A stretch of 64,000 nt of DNA from CAVRQM01 sp963822705 (GCA_963822705.1 CAWGIX010000011.1:124001-188000); one strand, 5' to 3'. Shown: positions 9,618 through 18,538, counted from the stretch's first letter. Notes: generated by a model not told the origin, from the letters alone. Numbers and translations are program-made.

Positions 9618-10415
9618 ATGCCCGGTAACCCCAATTTCGTGCTCGTGCCCGACCCGGAGCCGGAGCCCGATACCGGCGATTTGCGCCGGACCGGTGTTCC
9701 GGCGCTGGAGCCGCTGCGGGCACTCGCCCGGTTTGCCGGCGCTCTGTTGCCGCCGTCCCCGACCGGGAGGCGTGCGCCAGCCCCCGCGGCCGAGCCCATG
9801 CCGCGGCGGGCGCGCCTTGTGTTCGGTTTTGACGCCACCGCCTCGCGCGAGCCGGCCTGGACAGTTGCGCGGCAGGTAACGGACGCGCTGGTGCGGGCAC
9901 TGCCGGGCGAGCTTGATGTCGCGCTGGCGGTGCACGGCGGATCGCGCTTGCACACCTTTACCGAGTTCACCGCCAATCCGGCGACCTTGCGCGATCGCGC
10001 CGCGGCGATCCGATGCGCCGCTGGCCAGACACAGATGTTGCCCATCCTCTCGCGCGCTCTCGCAGCACCCGGGGTACGCGTGGTGACGTATATCGGCGAC
10101 GTTTTCGAAGAATCGCCCGGGCGCGGGCACAAGCTCGCTGACGAGATGGGACGGCGCGGCATCAAGCTTTTCGTGCTGCACGATGTGAGCGACTGGAATG
10201 CGCGACGCGACGCAGAGATCTTTCTCGATCTGGCCCGCCGCACGGGCGGCTGCACGCTTCCGTTCGACGCCAATGCCCCGGCGCGACTCAGGGAGCTGTT
10301 GGCGGCGGTCGCGGTTTATGCAGTGGGCGGCGAGGCGCTCCTAGAAGAGAAGCAAGCGACACTGCCTGGAGCGGCGATGCTGCTGAAGCATCTCGGGCAT
10401 GATCGTCCGAATTGA
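9618..10415 (+). CDS. VWA-like domain protein of unknown function
   Basis: Intact protein of 265 residues. The first 70 are Pro/Ala-rich and low complexity. From about residue 73 a von Willebrand A-like fold begins with LVFGFDATASREPAW, where Asp-x-Thr-x-Ser resembles a MIDAS metal site. RALPGELDVALAVHGG and VVTYIGDVFEE are further strands of the domain. No signal peptide is seen, so it is probably cytoplasmic. Its last 17 bases overlap the start of the VOC-family gene, so the two are translationally linked. I do not recognise a specific function. The start is the ATG at 9618; the longer upstream open frame is antisense to the dioxygenase gene. Confidence 0.7.
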   Translation: MPGNPNFVLVPDPEPEPDTGDLRRTGVPALEPLRALARFAGALLPPSPTGRRAPAPAAEPMPRRARLVFGFDATASREPAWTVARQVTDALVRALPGELDVALAVHGGSRLHTFTEFTANPATLRDRAAAIRCAAGQTQMLPILSRALAAPGVRVVTYIGDVFEESPGRGHKLADEMGRRGIKLFVLHDVSDWNARRDAEIFLDLARRTGGCTLPFDANAPARLRELLAAVAVYAVGGEALLEEKQATLPGAAMLLKHLGHDRPN

Positions 10416-10806
10416 CCATTTCGTGCTCACGGTTCGCTCGCTTGAAGCGACCTGCGCATTCTACGAGCGGGCACTCCTACTCAGGCGCATAGACACTCCG
10501 AACGGCCCGACCGCTCTCGCCTTCGGCAAGCAGAAAATAAATCTGCACGAGGTCGGACATACATTCGAGCCCAAAGCCCAGACGCCCATGCCCGGAACGG
10601 GCGATTTCTGCCTGATCGCCGACCGTCCTTTGGGCGAAGTGCGTTCTCACCTTGAAGCGTGCGGCATCACCATCGAGCTGGGCCCCGTCGAGCGCGCTGG
10701 CGCACGAGGCACGATGACCTCCGTCTACTTCCGTGATCCAGACGGCAACCTCGTCGAGGTGAGCGAGTACGCCGCGACCACGCCGTCACCAGTTGCGCAA
10801 GTATAG
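10399..10806 (+). CDS. VOC family protein (glyoxalase/dioxygenase superfamily)
   Basis: Single-module vicinal-oxygen-chelate protein of 135 residues. It opens with IDHFVLTVRSLEATCAFYER, continues with FGKQKINLHEVG and ends with VYFRDPDGNLVEVSEY, the typical pattern in which His7 and the terminal Glu are candidate metal ligands. Such proteins act as glyoxalases, ring-cleaving dioxygenases or fosfomycin/bleomycin-type resistance proteins; this one resembles the generic virulence-associated VOC group and no substrate can be assigned. It overlaps the preceding gene by 17 bases and precedes the enolase-superfamily gene by four bases, so all three are likely cotranscribed. Confidence 0.85.
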   Translation: MIVRIDHFVLTVRSLEATCAFYERALLLRRIDTPNGPTALAFGKQKINLHEVGHTFEPKAQTPMPGTGDFCLIADRPLGEVRSHLEACGITIELGPVERAGARGTMTSVYFRDPDGNLVEVSEYAATTPSPVAQV

Positions 10807-10810
10807 TCCC

Positions 10811-11983
10811 ATGCGCATCCTCGCCGTCGAGCCCATCCTGTTGCGCGGCGCGCAGACATACGGGATCACTGCTGGCGTCGCCGAGGCGACCGACAACGGC
10901 GACTGGCAACTGTTGGTGCGAGTCGCAACGGACGAGGGTCTGACCGGCTGGGCCGATGTGGAGACCTTGGCGCCCGCGGCGGTCGCGATCATCGCGGGCG
11001 AGGGAATGTCGACACTGGGCTTTCGCACGCTGGGCAGCCTGCTGATCGGCGAGGACCCACGCGATGTCGAGCGGCTTTGGGACAAGCTGTATATCGGCAG
11101 CGCCTATTACGGACGGCGCGGCATTGCCATGCAGTGCATATCGGCGATCGACAACTGCCTGTGGTCGATCCGGGCACAGGCGGCGGGCATGTCCCTGGCG
11201 CGGCTGCTGGGCGGGCGCCGGCGCGACCGGGTGCGGGCCTATGCGTCCACGCTGTTCCGCGACACGCCGGAGGCGATGGCCGATGCCGCCCGCGCCTACG
11301 TGGCGCGTGGTTTCCGCGCCGTAAAATTCGGCTGGGGCGTTTTTGGCGAGGATGCTGGGCGCGACCGGGAACTGGTCGCGGCTGCGCGCGAGGCGCTTGG
11401 CCCGGATCGGGATTTGATGGTCGATCCCGGCTGGTATCCTGCCGGCTGGTCGCGTCCGGGGCCGATGCGTAGCCGCCGCGAGCAGGTGGCTTTATGCGCA
11501 TGGCTGGCGGACTACGGCGTGGCCTGGGTCGAAGATTTCATCCACCCCGAAAGGTTCGATGAGTACGCCTATGTGCGTAGCAAAAGTCCGGTGCCGGTAG
11601 CCGCGGGCGAGCAGCTGGCAACCGTCTGGGATTTTCGCCGCTTCATCGACGCGGGCTGCGTGGACGTGATCCAGCCCGACCTGTCGCGCTGCGGCGGCAT
11701 CAGCGTGGCGCTACAGGTTGCGGCGATGGCGGAGGAGGCGGGCATCGATCTCGTCCCGCATTCATGGTTGACGCATCTCTTGACCGGCTACAGCCTGCAA
11801 CTGATTGCGTCTCTGCCGCGCGCCCGCTTCGTAGAGTTCAACGTGAGTCAGAGCGCGCTGACCAGCGGCATCGCCCGCGCCTCATTCAATCTGGCCGAGG
11901 ACGGCACAGTGCCGATCCCGGACCTGCCCGGCATCGGCGTAGAAATCGACGAGGATTTTGTCCGCGCGCACCGCGTCAACTGA
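10811..11983 (+). CDS. Mandelate racemase/muconate lactonizing enzyme family protein
   Basis: Enolase-superfamily enzyme of 390 residues that would abstract the alpha-proton of a carboxylate, as in acid-sugar dehydratases and racemases. The barrel residues are all present: Lys172 (AVKFGWG), metal ligands Asp205 (VDPGW), Glu241 (VEDF) and Glu267 (AGEQ), then Asp290 (QPDLS) and His317 (PHSW). The Asp/His dyad favours a mandelate-racemase-subgroup acid-sugar dehydratase. I start at ATG 10811; a TTG at 10793 would add six residues. It is convergent with the amidohydrolase gene, and the stops are four bases apart. Confidence 0.88.
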   Translation: MRILAVEPILLRGAQTYGITAGVAEATDNGDWQLLVRVATDEGLTGWADVETLAPAAVAIIAGEGMSTLGFRTLGSLLIGEDPRDVERLWDKLYIGSAYYGRRGIAMQCISAIDNCLWSIRAQAAGMSLARLLGGRRRDRVRAYASTLFRDTPEAMADAARAYVARGFRAVKFGWGVFGEDAGRDRELVAAAREALGPDRDLMVDPGWYPAGWSRPGPMRSRREQVALCAWLADYGVAWVEDFIHPERFDEYAYVRSKSPVPVAAGEQLATVWDFRRFIDAGCVDVIQPDLSRCGGISVALQVAAMAEEAGIDLVPHSWLTHLLTGYSLQLIASLPRARFVEFNVSQSALTSGIARASFNLAEDGTVPIPDLPGIGVEIDEDFVRAHRVN

Positions 11984-11987
11984 CCCA

Positions 11988-12848
11988 TCATGCCGGCCGG
12001 CCGGCGTGCCACCAGTGCGCGAACGGGTTGGCGTGAATGATGCCGTCGATGGTCGCCTGTGCCACGCGCGGCAGGTTGGTGCCCTCGACCATCCCGTTTA
12101 TCCCACGCAGCCCGTCCAGCGATTCCGCCACCCCGGCGTAGGGAAAATCGGTGCCCCAGAAAATCTTGTTGCGGTCGTGGATGGTGTATTCCTGCGCCGC
12201 GACCAAAATGTTATAGAATTGCCAAGGCCGGTAGAACAGGGCCGAAACTTCGCAGTACACGTTCGGCTGCTTGCGCGCGACGACGATGCACTCCTCGTAC
12301 CAGGGATGCGCCATGTGCGCCATGACCATTTTCAGCTCGGGGTGCCGCCGAGCGATGGCATCGACGTCTATCGGGCGCCCTAGCTCGACCGGAGCGCCAT
12401 GGGCATAGGTGGTGCCCATGTGCATGGTCAGCGGCAGATCGTGGCGCACGCAGAAACGGTAGAACGGCTCCATGCGCGGGTCGAGTAGCGAAACGCCGTT
12501 ATAGATCGGTCCGAATTTGACACCCCGCAGTCCTAACGAAAATATGGCGTGCTCCAGCAATTCCATGGCGTCGGAGCGGCGCGGATCCAGCGCCGCAAAT
12601 CCCACGAACTTTTCGGGATGCTTTGCCACGGCGCGCGCGGTCACCTCGTCGTCGCCGTCGATGCCGCTGACATCGCCATAGCGCAGCGAGAAAATGATGG
12701 CGCGGTCCACCTCGGCCATGGCGGCATAGACCGTATCGGGATCGGCGCGCAGCACCGGCGCGTCAGGCCGAAAGTGCTTCGTTTCGGCGTGCAGCAGCGG
12801 CGTCGTATGCCGCGCCTCAAAAACGTTGACGTGGCAGTCGACGATCAT
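11988..12848 (-). CDS. Amidohydrolase family protein (amidohydrolase_2/TIM-barrel)
   Basis: TIM-barrel metal hydrolase or decarboxylase of 286 residues. The N-terminal metal motif is DCHVN (His6 with Asn8 where many relatives have a second His). His143 in TMHMG, His178 and His181 in MAHMAHP and Asp234 in WGTDFPYAG complete the active-site set. This family includes lactone hydrolases such as 4-sulfomuconolactonase and ACMSD-type decarboxylases. It follows the class II aldolase gene by 25 bases on the same strand and faces the enolase-superfamily gene. The three together look like a pathway for an aliphatic or aromatic acid. Confidence 0.85.
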   Translation of the reverse strand: MIVDCHVNVFEARHTTPLLHAETKHFRPDAPVLRADPDTVYAAMAEVDRAIIFSLRYGDVSGIDGDDEVTARAVAKHPEKFVGFAALDPRRSDAMELLEHAIFSLGLRGVKFGPIYNGVSLLDPRMEPFYRFCVRHDLPLTMHMGTTYAHGAPVELGRPIDVDAIARRHPELKMVMAHMAHPWYEECIVVARKQPNVYCEVSALFYRPWQFYNILVAAQEYTIHDRNKIFWGTDFPYAGVAESLDGLRGINGMVEGTNLPRVAQATIDGIIHANPFAHWWHAGRPA

Positions 12849-12873
12849 CGCCGCGCCGTCACGCGCCGCCGCG

Positions 12874-13632
12874 TCAGTTCAAAAAATCGGGTTCTTCGCG
12901 CGTCAGCTTGCGAATGACGGCGGTCATCAGCGTCTTGCCATAAGCGGTGAAGCGCGGCCCGTCCTCGGTGTTGTCGCCCTCGAGCATCTGGCTGGGAATG
13001 GGGGCGAGCGGCGCCCCGCCCGCTTCCGCCAGCAGCTGGATCTTGCACGTGTCCTCCAGATAGATCAGCCGCAGCAGCGCTTCGCCCAAGGTTGCGCCCA
13101 CGACCAGGGGACCGTGGTTCTCCATCATCAAAACCACGTTCTCCGTGCCGAGCTTTTGGGCCAGCCGCTCGCCCTCGGCGGGCGACAGGGCCGCGCCCTC
13201 GAAGCCTCGGTCGTAAGCGATCCGGCGATAGAACGACATCGCCGACAGATACACCGGCGCCACTTCCCCGCCGGCTCGCGCACAGATCGCGGTCGCATGA
13301 TGCATGTGCGTGTGCAGCACGGCGGCTGCATGCGTCAGCATGCGATGGATCGGCGCGTGAATGCAGAAGGCGGTCAGCTCGACCGAATTGCCGTTTTCCG
13401 AGACCACCATGCCATCATGCGCGGCCATCACCAGGCTGCCGGCGGTCACCTCGGACCAGAAATAGCCTTCGGGGTTGATCAGCATAAGGTCGGGGCGGCC
13501 CGGCACGGCAACGCTAAAATGATTGCACACGCCGCTCTGCATTCCGAGCCGCGCTGCCCAGCGGCAGGTCGCCGCCAACTCGATTCGGGCCTGCCGGATG
13601 GCTTGGTTCTCCGAGACTTGCATGACGTCCAT
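12874..13632 (-). CDS. Class II aldolase/adducin family protein
   Basis: Zn-dependent aldolase-type protein of 252 residues. The metal site His107-x-His109 is in VLHTHMHH and a third His is at 173 in MENHGPLVVGATLGEAL. GVCNHFSVAVPG and INPEGYFWSEV are the phosphate/substrate-loop segments of the family. Members cleave fuculose-, ribulose- or rhamnulose-phosphates, but many in alphaproteobacteria act on unphosphorylated acids. ATG 13632 is used; an internal ATG at 13623 is possible. It is the first gene of a two-gene minus-strand unit with the amidohydrolase and is divergent from the amino-acid importer at 13.8 kb. Confidence 0.87.
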   Translation of the reverse strand: MDVMQVSENQAIRQARIELAATCRWAARLGMQSGVCNHFSVAVPGRPDLMLINPEGYFWSEVTAGSLVMAAHDGMVVSENGNSVELTAFCIHAPIHRMLTHAAAVLHTHMHHATAICARAGGEVAPVYLSAMSFYRRIAYDRGFEGAALSPAEGERLAQKLGTENVVLMMENHGPLVVGATLGEALLRLIYLEDTCKIQLLAEAGGAPLAPIPSQMLEGDNTEDGPRFTAYGKTLMTAVIRKLTREEPDFLN

Positions 13633-13818
13633 GGCTGCCGACTGCTCTCCGTGGTTCGAACTCGCCGCAAATTACAGGGTGACCCATCTGTTGACCAGAC
13701 GCGGGCGCGTCCTTGCGCCGGCGGACGGTCATGATACGGTCATGGCCGGCCGACCGACAGGAGCCTGGCCTTGGCGTGATCGCCGGCTCGGCCCTATGAA
13801 AACAGGGGGGACTGACCC

Positions 13819-14703
13819 GTGCCCAATCGCCATGGCCTCGCCGCCGCCGCGTTCGGTATCGCTGCGCTGGCCTTCGCCTGCGTTCCAGCTCTTGCCGATG
13901 AACCAACGTTCTTCAACGAATCCAAGCCAATGTTCGACAACTGCGGCGACGGGTCGCTCGCCAAGGCGCAGCAGGACGGCATCACCCTGGGCTTCTCGCA
14001 GAATCCGCCGGAAGCCTTTTTGGACGAGAACACCAAGCAGGCCGGCGGCATCGATTGGGACATCAACAAGGCCGCGCTGGACTGGATGGGCGTGAGCAAG
14101 ATCAATCTGGTGTGGATGCCTTGGGAATCGCAGGTTCCGGCCTTGCTGTCCAAGCGCACTGACGTGATCGCCGGCAACATCCATCACACCCCCGCCCGGG
14201 ACAAGGTGATCAGCTTTTCGGGGCCGGCTTACTGGTACGGTCCGGTCATCATCGTCGCCAAAGGCAATCCGCTCGGCATCAAGTCGTACGATGATCTGAA
14301 GGGCAAAAAGGTCGGCTCTATTTCCGGGTCTGCGGCCGACTCCTACCTTCGCCAGATCGGCATCACGGCAGCGCCCTTCAAGACGGAGATAGAGGAGCTG
14401 CAAAGTCTAAACCAGGGCCGCCTCGAAGCGGTGCTGGAGGACGACTTGGTGTATCTGGAGTTCGCCAAAGACAATCCGGGCAACAATCTGGAGCCGCTAT
14501 GGAGCATTGCGGTACCGGCCGCGATCATCAACGGCGGCGGCTACGGCATGGCCCGCTTCGCGTTCCGCAAGGAGGACTGCACCTTGCGTTCGGCCTACAC
14601 GCAGGCGTTGGCTGAAATGCGTGCGAATGGGCAGGTAAGCTATATTCTGAGAAAATACGGTCTGACCGATCGCAACCTGGTGCTCTACAAGCTGCAGCCC
14701 TGA
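13819..14703 (+). CDS. Polar amino-acid ABC transporter substrate-binding protein
   Basis: Family 3 periplasmic binding protein of 294 residues with a Sec signal ending near VPALA. The characteristic segments are GITLGFSQNPPEAF, GIDWDINKAALDW, DVIAGNIHHTPARDKVISFS and the hinge region KGKKVGSISGSAADSYL. The start is GTG 13819, supported by a GGGGGG eight bases upstream. It is the first gene of a three-component importer with the permease at 14.8 kb and the ATPase at 15.4 kb. The fourth gene encodes an RraA-family enzyme, which suggests that the ligand is metabolised by it. Confidence 0.88.
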   Translation: MPNRHGLAAAAFGIAALAFACVPALADEPTFFNESKPMFDNCGDGSLAKAQQDGITLGFSQNPPEAFLDENTKQAGGIDWDINKAALDWMGVSKINLVWMPWESQVPALLSKRTDVIAGNIHHTPARDKVISFSGPAYWYGPVIIVAKGNPLGIKSYDDLKGKKVGSISGSAADSYLRQIGITAAPFKTEIEELQSLNQGRLEAVLEDDLVYLEFAKDNPGNNLEPLWSIAVPAAIINGGGYGMARFAFRKEDCTLRSAYTQALAEMRANGQVSYILRKYGLTDRNLVLYKLQP

Positions 14704-14774
14704 GCGCGCTGCAGCGAATTGCCGGCGCGCAGCTGCCGCCGGTCCTGCTGTGACACGCGTCGTCCCGGATCGCG

Positions 14775-15449
14775 ATGGAACTATTCGATACCCAGATCGC
14801 GGTCGAGAACCTTGGGCCGCTGGTGGCGGGCCTGCTGATCACGGTGGAACTCACCGTGATCGTCATCGTGCTCAGCCTGGTGCTTGCGCTACTTGTGGCG
14901 CTATGCCGCATGTCGCGCACGCGCCTGCTCCGCTGGCCGGTCAACGCCTATATCGAGGTGATGCGCGGCACCCCGCTGCTGCTCCAGCTTATCTACATTT
15001 ATTACGTGCTCCCCGAAGTCGGCATCCGGCTCAACGCTTTTGCGGCCGGTGTCGTGGGACTGACCCTGAACTATTCCGCGTATCTCTCGGAAGTGTACCG
15101 TGGCGGCATCCAGGCGGTGCCAAAGGGCCAGCACGACGCCGCCGCCGCCTTGGGCATGACCCGCGTGCTGGCCATGCGCCGAATCGTCCTGCCGCAGGCG
15201 ATCCGCATCGTCATTCCGACTCTGGGCAACTATTTCATATCGCTGTTCAAGGATACTGCTCTCTGCTCGGTGGTCAGCATTCAGGAGGTGCTGTTCACGG
15301 CCCAGATCATTGCGGCGCGAAATTTCCAGTACTTCACGCTGTACACCGTCGTGGCGGTGATGTACTTCACGGTCAGCTTTCCTGCGGCAAGGCTGGTCGG
15401 CTGGCTCGAGCGACGCACGCGCAGCGGCTACCGGCGGCGCCCGGCGTGA
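14775..15449 (+). CDS. Amino-acid ABC transporter permease (HisM/GlnP type)
   Basis: Integral membrane permease of 224 residues with about five helices. The conserved coupling region includes EVMRGTPLLLQLIYIYYVLP and the EAA-like loop VPKGQHDAAAALGMTR followed by VLPQAIRIVIPTLGN. Only one permease gene is present, so it would act as a homodimer. The stop overlaps the GTG start of the ATPase gene (GTGA at 15446-15449), showing translational coupling. It is intact. Confidence 0.9.
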   Translation: MELFDTQIAVENLGPLVAGLLITVELTVIVIVLSLVLALLVALCRMSRTRLLRWPVNAYIEVMRGTPLLLQLIYIYYVLPEVGIRLNAFAAGVVGLTLNYSAYLSEVYRGGIQAVPKGQHDAAAALGMTRVLAMRRIVLPQAIRIVIPTLGNYFISLFKDTALCSVVSIQEVLFTAQIIAARNFQYFTLYTVVAVMYFTVSFPAARLVGWLERRTRSGYRRRPA

Positions 15450-16249
15450 GCGGGCAGGAGGAGGTCTGCCGCAAGAGCGCGGCCCGGCCGATGATCGAGG
15501 TGGCCGACCTCCACAAGCATTTCGGGCCGCTGCACGTGCTGCGCGGCATCGACCTGTCGGTGGCGGTAGGTGAGGTCGTGTGCATCATCGGCCCGTCCGG
15601 CAGCGGCAAGTCAACATTCCTGCGCTGCCTCAATCATCTGGAAGTAGCCGAGCAGGGACGCATTCGCATCGACGGGAAGACCGCGTACCGGGACGAGGAG
15701 CGCGGCGTGTTCCGGCCACATTCCAACCGTGCAGTCGCGGCGGTGAGGGCGCAGGTCGGCATGGTGTTCCAGCAATTCAACCTGTTTCCGCATCTGACCG
15801 CGTTGCAGAATGTGATGGAAGCACCGGTTCACGTGCTCGGGCGCCCGCGCGCAGAGGCTCGCCGCCGCGCTCTCGAGCTGCTGGCGCAGGTAGGTCTGTC
15901 CGATAAGGCCGATGCGTTTCCCGAGGAACTTTCCGGAGGCCAGCAGCAGCGCGCGGCCATTGCGCGGGCCTTGGCCATGGACCCGAAGGCGATGTTGTTC
16001 GACGAGGCGACGAGTGCCCTGGATCCAGAACTGATCTCAGAGGTGCTCACCGTCATGCGCGACCTTGCACGGCGCGGCATGACTATGGTGGTGGTCACGC
16101 ACGAAATGAATTTTGCCCGCCAGGTCGCGTCGCGGGTCATCTTCATGGATCAGGGGCGCATCGTCGAGCAAGGCGATCCGGCGACCGTCCTCGGCGCGCC
16201 GCGCGAGGCGCGGACACGCGAGTTCCTGCGCACCCTTCTGGAGCGATAG
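15446..16249 (+). CDS. Amino-acid ABC transporter ATP-binding protein
   Basis: Cytoplasmic ATPase of 267 residues, intact. Walker A is GPSGSGKST (residues 49-57), the Q-loop is MVFQQFNLFPH, the signature is LSGGQQQR, and Walker B is MLFDEATSALDP with VVVTHEMNF as the H-loop. The GTG at 15446 is chosen because it overlaps the permease stop; an ATG at 15491 (MIEVADLHKHFG) would also give a complete domain. It couples to the single permease upstream. The RraA gene starts four bases after its stop. Confidence 0.9.
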   Translation: MSGQEEVCRKSAARPMIEVADLHKHFGPLHVLRGIDLSVAVGEVVCIIGPSGSGKSTFLRCLNHLEVAEQGRIRIDGKTAYRDEERGVFRPHSNRAVAAVRAQVGMVFQQFNLFPHLTALQNVMEAPVHVLGRPRAEARRRALELLAQVGLSDKADAFPEELSGGQQQRAAIARALAMDPKAMLFDEATSALDPELISEVLTVMRDLARRGMTMVVVTHEMNFARQVASRVIFMDQGRIVEQGDPATVLGAPREARTREFLRTLLER

Positions 16250-16253
16250 CGCA

Positions 16254-16943
16254 ATGCGCTCTGAGCCGTCGACCGGCACTCTGGAGTTGCCGAGTGACGC
16301 AGTGATCCGTTCCACCCTTTACTCGGCGGTACTGTCCGACGCACTGGACGATCTGGGATTGGAGCGGCGCGCCATGAAACCCTTCGTGCGGCCGCTGGAC
16401 GAGGCTATGGTGCTATTTGGGCGCGCCCGCACGGGTCTCTACATGCCCTGCTATCATGTCGCTTCCGGCGAGAACCCCTACGCCGTCGAGATCGCGTTGG
16501 TCGACGATTTGAAGCCTGGTGACGTAGCGGTGCTTGCCTGCCACGGCCCTACTGACCGGATCGCACCCTGGGGCGAGCTGCTTTCCACTGCCGCATCCTG
16601 TCGTGGCGCTGCCGGCTGCGTCACCGACGGCCTGGTGCGCGATATTCAGAAAATCAGAAAAATGAATTTTTCGGTGTTTCACGGAGGTATCGCGCCGCTC
16701 GACTCCAAGGGCCGCGCAAAAATGATGGAAAAGGACGTTCCGGTCGAGTGTGCCGGCGTGCGCGTGTGCCCCGGCGACCTCGTGTTCGGAGATGTGGACG
16801 GCATCGTGGTGCTGCCGCAGGAGCACGCCGCTGCCGTGCTGGCACGAGCCCTCGACAAGGCGACGCGGGAGAATCGCACGCGTGACGAACTTTTGGGCGG
16901 AAGCCTGCTGAGCGAGGTGTACGCGCGTTACGGCGTGCTGTGA
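16254..16943 (+). CDS. RraA family protein, paralogue in an amino-acid importer operon
   Basis: Protein of 229 residues with the RraA/HMG-CHA aldolase fold. Key residues are Gly107-Glu108 (WGELL), Asp125 and Arg129-Asp130 (TDGLVRDI), then GDVDGIVVLPQEHA near the C-terminus. It differs strongly from the RraA at 7.9 kb, so the two probably have different substrates. It begins four bases after the ATPase stop and is the last gene of the importer operon, which makes a catabolic lyase role more likely than RNase E inhibition. A strong intergenic boundary follows. Confidence 0.86.
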   Translation: MRSEPSTGTLELPSDAVIRSTLYSAVLSDALDDLGLERRAMKPFVRPLDEAMVLFGRARTGLYMPCYHVASGENPYAVEIALVDDLKPGDVAVLACHGPTDRIAPWGELLSTAASCRGAAGCVTDGLVRDIQKIRKMNFSVFHGGIAPLDSKGRAKMMEKDVPVECAGVRVCPGDLVFGDVDGIVVLPQEHAAAVLARALDKATRENRTRDELLGGSLLSEVYARYGVL

Positions 16944-17383
16944 CGGAGCGCCAGGGTCTCGAGCCACCGAATCGACGGCTTCTCAGTCGAGGAACAGCTG
17001 CGGCCACGTTCTAGTTCGCCCAAGGCAAGGATCTTCGCACCGCCTGCCCCGGTCGTCCTCGCGGGCGCGTTCTCGACGAGGTCAGATATCGGTGTTGCGG
17101 TCCCTGTGCGTTTCGAGAATGGCGATTCCCCATGCGCAACGACCTATAGCGGGGCTCGTCGGGGTGGAATCAGCAGTTTTAATGTATTATTCAAAATTGT
17201 ACATTCCAACGGTCCAGCTGTAACATAAAGCGGATCAAAGACTTTCAGCTAGTAACTGTCTCAAGACGACCTCCTGTCGGTCAAATCGGTCAATACGCAG
17301 TTTACTCGGGTTTCTCCGCTAATTAATAACCATTTTCTAGTTGCACCATTCTCCGTTCCCGAATATATCTGGAGCAGGGACAG
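16944..17383. promoter_or_regulatory. AT-rich intergenic region upstream of the RTX-like gene
   Basis: About 440 bases without a convincing gene. Positions 17170-17345 are much richer in A and T than anything nearby. A weak sigma70-like candidate is TTGTAC at 17197-17202, spacer 18, TAACAT at 17221-17226. A second is TTGCAC at 17341-17346, spacer 17, TATATC at 17364-17369, but it lies too close to the start to include the ribosome-binding site in the transcript. Two adjacent 9-mers beginning TCGGTCAA lie near 17279-17296. The region probably holds the promoter of the RTX-like gene; no operator can be assigned. Confidence 0.45.
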
Positions 17384-18538
17384 GTGAGTGAAATGCAGGT
17401 CACAATAACGGGGGGCGCAGGGCGAACGCCGGCTGCGCTGACATATCCGAACTCAGGTCTCGACCTGCGGAACGCGGAATACTACGCGCAGGTAATCAAC
17501 ACGGTATACCAGACTGCCATCTATTATAATCCCAATCATCCACCCCCGGCGCCGGCGCCAACGCCAGCCTATCTTATCATTGAGGCGAAATACGCGAACA
17601 ATGTAATCGACGCGCGTGGCTTCGGCGCCGTGGTCGACGAGAACAGCAACAGCTCGAGCACAGTGATTGGCGGCGGTGCCCCACACGGGCAAACCGTGCT
17701 GGCGAGCGACGGTGGGCTGACCTACTCCGCACTCATCGGCAACAACACCGTGCTGGCGGGCGGAGGCGACAACAGGATTACCTTCCAGGGTCCAAATGGC
17801 GCCGGGGATATGGGCAGCGTTGCGGCCTATACCGGGGCGGGCGACGACACGATCCGCGGCGGCGATGGCCACACCACGATCTCGGCCGGACACGGACACA
17901 ACAAGGTGTTCCTCTACGACGGCCAGTCTCTGGTTTTCTCGAGCGGCCACGACACCGTCTATCTGCGCGGAAATGGGAGTGACACCATTGAGGTGCGGCC
18001 CGGAGGAAGTGACTTGGTTCGGGCTGGGCAAAGTGATCCCGGCCTCAGGCTCCATTTCGACAACGGGGCTAATGCCAGCACCGTGCTCAGCGGCGCGGGC
18101 AGCTACACCATTTATGGCGGTGCCGGGGGCGGCAAGTTCGAAGGCGCCAGCGGCGGTGACAACTCCATTACCGGAGGCACGGGCGCAGTCACGATCGAGG
18201 GCGGCGGCAGCGGCGACACCCTGCTCGGCGGAAGTGGGGCGGACATCATCAAGGCCAGCACCGGCAACGAGACGCTCGGCGGGGGTGGCGGCAATAACGT
18301 GTTCGACCTGACCATCCACGACGTATCGGGCGCCAGCGGCCACGGCACAACCGACACGATCGCCGACTTCAGCAAGATGGACTTGCTGAACGTAGGCGGC
18401 GCCACGGCTATCGACCACGCCATGGACACCTACCATGTCCTTGGCGGCAACGGGACCTTCGAGCTTCTGGATGGCACCAAGATGGTGCTCGACGGCTTCG
18501 ATCCGAAGCACCTGACGGCGATCAATCTCAAGCTCTGA
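17384..18538 (+). CDS. RTX-like glycine/aspartate-rich calcium-binding repeat protein
   Basis: Intact 384-residue protein. The N-terminal 85 residues include a proline stretch (NHPPPAPAPTPAY). From about residue 95 it is a string of degenerate nonapeptide-like turns such as GAGDDTIRGGDGH, GGGSGDTLLGGSGADIIKAS and GGGGGNNVFDL, as in hemolysin-type RTX proteins. The last 60 residues (TDTIADFSKMDLLNVGG and the terminal LTAINLKL) resemble type I secretion C-termini. No Sec signal is seen, which fits type I export, but no HlyB/HlyD genes are nearby. GTG 17384 has GGAG at 17371; ATG 17393 is the alternative. It is probably extracellular and Ca-binding. Confidence 0.75.
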   Translation: MSEMQVTITGGAGRTPAALTYPNSGLDLRNAEYYAQVINTVYQTAIYYNPNHPPPAPAPTPAYLIIEAKYANNVIDARGFGAVVDENSNSSSTVIGGGAPHGQTVLASDGGLTYSALIGNNTVLAGGGDNRITFQGPNGAGDMGSVAAYTGAGDDTIRGGDGHTTISAGHGHNKVFLYDGQSLVFSSGHDTVYLRGNGSDTIEVRPGGSDLVRAGQSDPGLRLHFDNGANASTVLSGAGSYTIYGGAGGGKFEGASGGDNSITGGTGAVTIEGGGSGDTLLGGSGADIIKASTGNETLGGGGGNNVFDLTIHDVSGASGHGTTDTIADFSKMDLLNVGGATAIDHAMDTYHVLGGNGTFELLDGTKMVLDGFDPKHLTAINLKL

